Origin: Planctomycetota bacterium
Lineage (GTDB): Bacteria > Planctomycetota > Phycisphaerae > FEN-1346 > JAACEH01
Assembly: GCA_016935955.1 (NCBI GenBank)
Contig: JAFGPY010000301.1
Span: 1-9,276 of the forward strand
Direction of reading: 5' to 3'
Length of the DNA: 9,276 bases
This document shows positions 5,798 through 9,276 of this stretch, piece after piece. Each line of letters opens with the position of its first letter. Position 1 is the first letter of the stretch. Made by a program: the position numbers and the translations under genes. The notes beneath the pieces are model-generated. The model was given only the letters and a program-made list of their open reading frames with translations, did no database searches and had not been told where the DNA came from.

Positions 5798-6340
5798 CGC
5801 CACAGCTCCCGGCCGCGAGCCGGCGTCGGTCGGCGGATGCGGATACCCGCCGATCGACACCGTCTGTCTCGCAGTGCTCGCTTGGCAAAGCTTCCTACCC
5901 CTCGGAAGAATCTCTCGGTTCCGTTTCACAGCCAGGCATGGCGTTCTTCAATCCGTGCAACCTGGTACGTCTGCCCATTGAGGCGACTTCCTCTGCCCCT
6001 TACTCTCCCTCACCCCTCACATAGTGCAACCACCGTGCCACAACAAAGCCGCCCACAGGCCGACGGGCCGCAAGCCACTGCACTATCTAAAGTTATGGCT
6101 GCCAATAAAAAACCGATGGCGAACAGGACCCCCTAAGCAATGGCCACATAGTTGGCAGAAAAACGCTATGGTTTGCCATACGATGGCCCAATTAGACAGA
6201 AAACAGGCTCTGAGACGCTGAATAAGGCGCCAACATCGCTGCCACATACGGCCGCCAACATTGTGGGCGGTTATTGCCAAAGAAGGGCTCTCAGGCTGCA
6301 CTATTGACGATAGGGGACCCCACAGCGTTGCCACGCACGG
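5798..6340. other. Gene-poor stretch, no recognised gene
   Basis: Open frames here have no ribosome site and no recognisable product. The right half is visibly richer in A/T than its neighbours, with A-runs near 6105-6110 and 6160-6164. The octamer atagtgca occurs at 6021-6028 and its reverse complement tgcactat at 6079-6086 and 6298-6305, and gccaacat occurs twice (6229-6236, 6254-6261). These could be remnants of an inserted element or chance. No tRNA or other RNA gene is apparent. Confidence 0.4.
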
Positions 6341-6369
6341 TTGACGCCAGTGCGGTCGTCCCGCATAAT
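6341..6369 (+). promoter_or_regulatory. Near-consensus sigma-70 promoter of the DUF3592 gene
   Basis: TTGACG (6341-6346), exactly 17 nt, then CATAAT (6364-6369): five of six bases match in each box. Transcription would begin near 6376, giving a leader of about 45 nt ending in the AGGAG ribosome site at 6411-6415. Confidence 0.7.
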
Positions 6370-6421
6370 CCCCGGACGCAAGCTGCGGCGCCGTGCGTTG
6401 CCTGTTCGAGAGGAGACACCC

Positions 6422-7924
6422 ATGAAACCGACGACCGAGACTGACGCCTCGACATCCGGCCCCGTTGCGGCCGCGAACCTGCCAGCCTTCGGCGACGAGT
6501 CCCCACCCCGTCGCGTCTTCTCGTTCGCGCGGCCGCTGATTCCGGTTGCCGCCGCCTTGTTCATTATGGCCGCGTGGGCCTTTGCCGTAGAATTCGTTGT
6601 CCTCGGCGGCCTCAGGCTCTTCTATCCGTTGCCAACCGTCGAAGCCGTCGTCACCGACGTTGAGTATCACACCGCAACCGGGGAGGTCCAGAAAATCAAA
6701 TACCGCTACTGCCTTGACGGCCACAGCTACACGGGGAGTCTGACCCAGCCCGTCAAACCGAAGACCCACGGTCTCATGAGGGGAAACACGGTCACGGTGG
6801 AGTACTTCCCCGGAAGGCCGTGGCAGAGCTATCGGCACAGCGATACGGCGTGGACCCACATTATTGCCGGCTTCTGCATCGCCACTGTTCCCCTGGTGGT
6901 ACTCGGGTGGTCCGCGCTTATCGGCAGGGCCAACAGAGCCTTGCCCGAGCATCGCGTTGCGGTTGAACGAGACGGAGACCGGCTGCACATCCTCTGGCAA
7001 CTCGCGGACAAGAAGGCCCACCGCCGCGTTCTCTACGCGCTTCTGGGTATGCTGGTAAGCTTGGGAACGTTCCCCTTGCTTGTCCTGGCGGTCGCTGCAG
7101 CCGCAGTCGCCGACAAACCGATCAGTGGCTCCACTGTCGCTGCCGTCGCCGTTGCACTGGCGGCCCTTGTTATCCTATGCGTGGGCGGCGCGAAGTTACA
7201 GGTCTGGCTCGCCCGACGCCGTCAGGACAAGACGCGGACGATGCCCAGGCAGGCCTTCGTCGGCCTCGACGCCACAACGCGCACGCTGATCCTGCCGCCA
7301 CGGGCCAACAGCCAGCGTAGCCCAATCGACAAGATCGCCAAGTCACCGCTGCTGCCGGACGATTACTTCGCCGTCTTGGAAACACAGGACATTGCAACAG
7401 CATGGCCCGGCATGGTCGGCGCCGCCAGGCAATGGCGGAGCCTGTTGCTCGTTCGGCCTTCCGAGAAACGGTACTACGCCGTCGCAAAACCAGACATGGG
7501 CAATACCGATGCGGCTGTGTCGGTTGCCCGCGCTCTCAATGCCGCCCTGGGCTGCGACGGCCCGCAAAGCGTGCTCATCACCCGTCGCACATGGCCGCAT
7601 CTGGTCTGGCCGGCGGCCGGAATAAACCCACTCGGAAGGGGAAGTGGCAACTACGTGATGTGGTTCTTCATGACGGCAATATCCGTGGTTCCGTTCGCGG
7701 TGAAGTTCAAAATCCTACCCGCCTTCGCGCGCTTGCCGGCCCTACTGTCCGGCTCGCTCGGCTTCTCCGATGCGTGCGCCGTGCTTGGCAAGACGGCCCT
7801 CTTCGCCGCCCCGGCGTGCGCGGCGCTGGCCTGCCTGGTCGGCCTGCTTCAGTACCTGTGGCTTCGCCATCGCTGGCCAGACGTCGAGCGGCCCGAGAAG
7901 GAAGTCGTGTTTTCCTCGGATTGA
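6422..7924 (+). CDS. DUF3592 domain membrane protein
   Basis: A 500-residue protein; the ATG at 6422 has AGGAG 6 nt upstream (6411-6415). After a Thr/Ser/Pro-rich N-terminus, a membrane span (about 38-62) leads to a DUF3592-like segment (about 70-135): TVEAVVTDVEYHT, then KIKYRYCLDGHSYTGS, then GNTVTVEYFPGRPWQS, the usual V-x-Y-x-Y-x-x-x-G-x-x-Y-x-G and V-x-V-x-Y-x-P pattern. Further spans lie at about 144-168, 204-230 and 238-258, followed by a soluble region (about 265-405) that I do not recognise, and then hydrophobic segments at about 411-430 and 453-480. It is much longer than single-domain DUF3592 proteins. The function is unknown. It stands alone, with its own promoter and no same-strand neighbour nearby. 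Confidence 0.8.
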   Translation: MKPTTETDASTSGPVAAANLPAFGDESPPRRVFSFARPLIPVAAALFIMAAWAFAVEFVVLGGLRLFYPLPTVEAVVTDVEYHTATGEVQKIKYRYCLDGHSYTGSLTQPVKPKTHGLMRGNTVTVEYFPGRPWQSYRHSDTAWTHIIAGFCIATVPLVVLGWSALIGRANRALPEHRVAVERDGDRLHILWQLADKKAHRRVLYALLGMLVSLGTFPLLVLAVAAAAVADKPISGSTVAAVAVALAALVILCVGGAKLQVWLARRRQDKTRTMPRQAFVGLDATTRTLILPPRANSQRSPIDKIAKSPLLPDDYFAVLETQDIATAWPGMVGAARQWRSLLLVRPSEKRYYAVAKPDMGNTDAAVSVARALNAALGCDGPQSVLITRRTWPHLVWPAAGINPLGRGSGNYVMWFFMTAISVVPFAVKFKILPAFARLPALLSGSLGFSDACAVLGKTALFAAPACAALACLVGLLQYLWLRHRWPDVERPEKEVVFSSD

Positions 7925-7964
7925 CGCCCTGGGTACGCGCACGGAATGGATGGAGAATAGGGAA

Positions 7965-8061
7965 CGTAAGGTGGGTCCTCCGGACCCACGGCGAGCCAAA
8001 CGATTATGGCCACGCCCCTCGATGTCGCTCGGGAACTGCGTCAAGCGTGGCCATGCCACCC
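7965..8061 (+). repeat. REP-like composite repeat, copy 3 (different leading hairpin)
   Basis: GTAA (7966-7969), in place of GTAG, is followed after one base by a perfect 8-bp hairpin, gtgggtcc/ggacccac, with a 3-nt loop (7971-7989). The core at 7998-8061 is 62/64 identical to copies 1 and 2; both changes are C to T, at 8005, shortening the arms to 10 bp (8006-8015, 8045-8054), and at 8023 in the loop. The leading hairpin is unrelated in sequence to those of copies 1 and 2. It lies between the converging DUF3592 and methyltransferase genes. Confidence 0.85.
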
Positions 8062-8089
8062 CCATGACCGTCACGTTCATGCTACCGGT

Positions 8090-8926
8090 TCACTGCGATG
8101 GAGACTCGGCGGCCAGGAGCGACTCGTCGTCGGCCAGGCGCTGGCGGGATTTCACGACGTACTGTTCGCTGATATCCATGCCGACGTAGTGGCGGCCGAG
8201 GCGCTTGGCCACGACGCACGTCGTGCCGCTGCCGGCGAAGGGATCCAGCACGAGGTCGCCCGGCCGGCTCGAGGCCCGGATGACCCGCTCCAGCAAGGCC
8301 TCGGGCATCTGGCACGGGTGCCAGCCGCAACGCTCCTTGAACGTGCCGCAGACGCGCGAGAACGTCCAGGTGTCGTCGGGCAGCTTGCCCTTGGGATTGG
8401 CCCGCTTGTCGTTGTAGGTGGTCAGCCGCTTGCTCTTGATTCGCAGGTGCGGGTCGTCGGCATTGAAGATGGCCCGGGCCTCGTCCTTGCAGGCGTAGAA
8501 GACATGAGCGTGGCTGCGGTTGAACCGTCGCGTGCAGTTCTGGCCGAACGTGTAGTGCCAGACGATCCAGTTCCGCAGGTGCAGCCCCAGGTCCTTGAGG
8601 ATCATCCGCACCTCGGCGGCGTACTCGTCGCCGATCGCGATGTAGATCGATCCGTCGTCGGCCAGTACGCGCGTGCAGGCGGCGATCCAGTCGCGCGACC
8701 ATTTCACGTAGCGGTCGTACGGCAGGCGGTCGTTGTAGCCGTGGTACTTGTAGCCAATGTTGTACGGCGGATCGGCGAAGACGAGGTTCACCGAGCCGGC
8801 TTTCCACCCGGGCAACACGTCCAGGCAATCGCCGACGATCAGCTCGTCGCGCGGCGGATCGATTGCGGCCGCGTCCTGGGGCGTCGCTTCGGGCCGGGAT
8901 TCAGAGGATGGTGTCTTCTTGGCCAT
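8090..8926 (-). CDS. Site-specific DNA methyltransferase, beta class (N6-adenine or N4-cytosine)
   Basis: A 278-residue protein from the ATG at 8926. The amino-methyltransferase motifs appear in beta-class order: catalytic motif IV, FADPPYNIGY (about 50-59), precedes the variable target-recognition stretch (about 120-200), and the AdoMet-binding motif I, LDPFAGSGTT (227-236), lies near the C-terminus, followed by GMDISEQYV. DPPY favours N6-adenine methylation, but N4-cytosine cannot be excluded. The GWHPCQMPEALLERVIRASS approach to motif I is typical of the family. No restriction endonuclease is visible on either side, so it looks like an orphan enzyme. There is no Shine-Dalgarno site; a TATAAT box 11 nt upstream of the ATG suggests an almost leaderless mRNA. 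Its 3' end converges on the DUF3592 gene across repeat copy 3. Confidence 0.93.
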   Translation of the reverse strand: MAKKTPSSESRPEATPQDAAAIDPPRDELIVGDCLDVLPGWKAGSVNLVFADPPYNIGYKYHGYNDRLPYDRYVKWSRDWIAACTRVLADDGSIYIAIGDEYAAEVRMILKDLGLHLRNWIVWHYTFGQNCTRRFNRSHAHVFYACKDEARAIFNADDPHLRIKSKRLTTYNDKRANPKGKLPDDTWTFSRVCGTFKERCGWHPCQMPEALLERVIRASSRPGDLVLDPFAGSGTTCVVAKRLGRHYVGMDISEQYVVKSRQRLADDESLLAAESPSQ

Positions 8927-8937
8927 AGTGGGGGCAC

Positions 8938-8965
8938 ATTATAGAAGGTACAGCCGCGGGCGCAA
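8938..8965 (-). promoter_or_regulatory. Promoter of the methyltransferase gene, giving a near-leaderless transcript
   Basis: On the minus strand, TTGCGC (8965-8960), 16 nt, then a perfect TATAAT (8943-8938). The ATG begins 11 nt past the -10 box, so the leader would be only about 4-5 nt, consistent with the lack of a ribosome-binding site. Confidence 0.6.
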
Positions 8966-8991
8966 GAGAAAAAACGCGACGCGCCGATCGG
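8966..8991 (-). terminator. Weak possible terminator after the sigma-54 activator gene
   Basis: On the minus strand, the palindrome gccgatcggc (8991-8982) and a GC-rich spacer precede six T (8974-8969). The stem has no proper loop and is separated from the T-run, so the call is tentative. Confidence 0.22.
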
Positions 8992-9276
8992 CTATTGCAT
9001 ATCGTAGCGCATGAGTTTCTTGCGGAGGCCCTCGCGCGACAGGCCCAGGATGCGGGCCATCTTCGACTTGTTGCCGGCCGTGGCCAGGCGAGCCTCGGCA
9101 ATCAGCCGCCGCTCCAGGGCCTCGACCTTCTGCGGCATCGTGCCGGCCGTCTTCAGAGCTTCCAACTCGGCGGCCACGGCCGCACCGCGAACCTTCTCCG
9201 ACAGGCTGTCGACGCCCAGTTCGGGCCGGTCCATGGCCAGGATCAGCGTGCGGGCGATCTCGTTCTCCAGCTCGCG
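8992..9276 (-). CDS. Sigma-54-dependent activator (NtrC family), C-terminal end with Fis-type HTH; 5' part outside window
   Basis: The frame runs open to the right edge, so the ATG at 9234 is internal. The first visible residues, RELENEIARTLILA, are the end of the AAA+ domain (the conserved N-V-R-E-L-E-N motif of NtrC-family activators). A variable linker follows (about residues 15-50), then a Fis-like DNA-binding domain: VEALERRLIAEARLATAGNK leading to SKMARILGLSREGLRKKLMRY (about 51-91), with the second and third helices in ILGLSREGLRKKL. Such proteins bind enhancer sites and remodel sigma-54 RNA polymerase using ATP; the visible part cannot show whether the N-terminus is a response-regulator receiver or another sensor. 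The methyltransferase gene follows 65 bp downstream but has its own promoter. Confidence 0.9.
   Translation of the reverse strand, partial: RELENEIARTLILAMDRPELGVDSLSEKVRGAAVAAELEALKTAGTMPQKVEALERRLIAEARLATAGNKSKMARILGLSREGLRKKLMRYDMQ

Noticed and set aside
5495..6136. 213-codon plus-strand open frame in the gene-poor stretch
   Set aside because: No ribosome site, low-complexity Arg/Pro/Ser-rich translation, and overlap with the better-supported minus-strand small gene.
2467..8061. CRISPR array
   Set aside because: The repeats are only three, widely separated, in both orientations and with genes between them; no regular spacers or cas genes.
8090..9276. Restriction-modification locus
   Set aside because: Only the methyltransferase is present; the neighbours are a sigma-54 activator and a DUF3592 protein. 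An endonuclease outside the window cannot be excluded.

Overview
GC-rich bacterial chromosome segment. It looks like ordinary core or accessory chromosome and shows no plasmid, phage or complete transposon. The combination of a SpoIIE-type phosphatase, a sigma-54 activator, a divergent uroporphyrinogen-decarboxylase-like protein, an Eis-like acetyltransferase and a DUF3592 membrane protein, with clear Shine-Dalgarno sites, would fit a Planctomycetota-like or other GC-rich environmental bacterium. That placement is inference; no rRNA or other marker gene is present.

Layout. 1-2466 (+): the 3' part of a SpoIIE/RsbU-type phosphatase gene, then a two-gene unit for a DUF318 (ArsP_1) permease and its TIGR03943/DUF1980 partner, the same pair as YcgR/YcgQ of Bacillus. 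2467-2682: convergent gap filled with hairpin repeats. 2683-3825 (-): URO-D-superfamily protein. 3826-3961: divergent promoter region. 3962-5068 (+): Eis-like GNAT acetyltransferase. 5069-5464: REP-like hairpins followed by a compound intrinsic terminator that works on the minus strand. 5465-5797 (-): small unrecognised protein with four cysteines. 5798-6340: no gene seen. 6341-7924 (+): near-consensus promoter and a DUF3592 membrane protein. 7925-8089: third repeat copy. 8090-8926 (-): beta-class DNA methyltransferase without a visible restriction partner. 8992-9276 (-): C-terminal end of an NtrC-type sigma-54 activator with a Fis-type HTH.

The most notable signal is a dispersed repeat family. 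A 64-bp palindromic core (11-bp arms, 29-nt loop) occurs three times, 64/64 identical between copies 1 and 2 and with two C-to-T changes in copy 3. Each copy is preceded, about 5-10 nt away, by a hairpin with GTAG (or GTAA) at its 5' foot, the hallmark of REP elements moved by RAYT (TnpA-REP) transposases. The hairpin next to the core is not the same in all copies, so the family is modular. All three copies lie in gaps between converging 3' ends.

Functionally, only the permease pair looks like a true operon; its Cys- and His-rich segments suggest a metal-related membrane complex. The other genes appear to be single transcription units with their own promoters.
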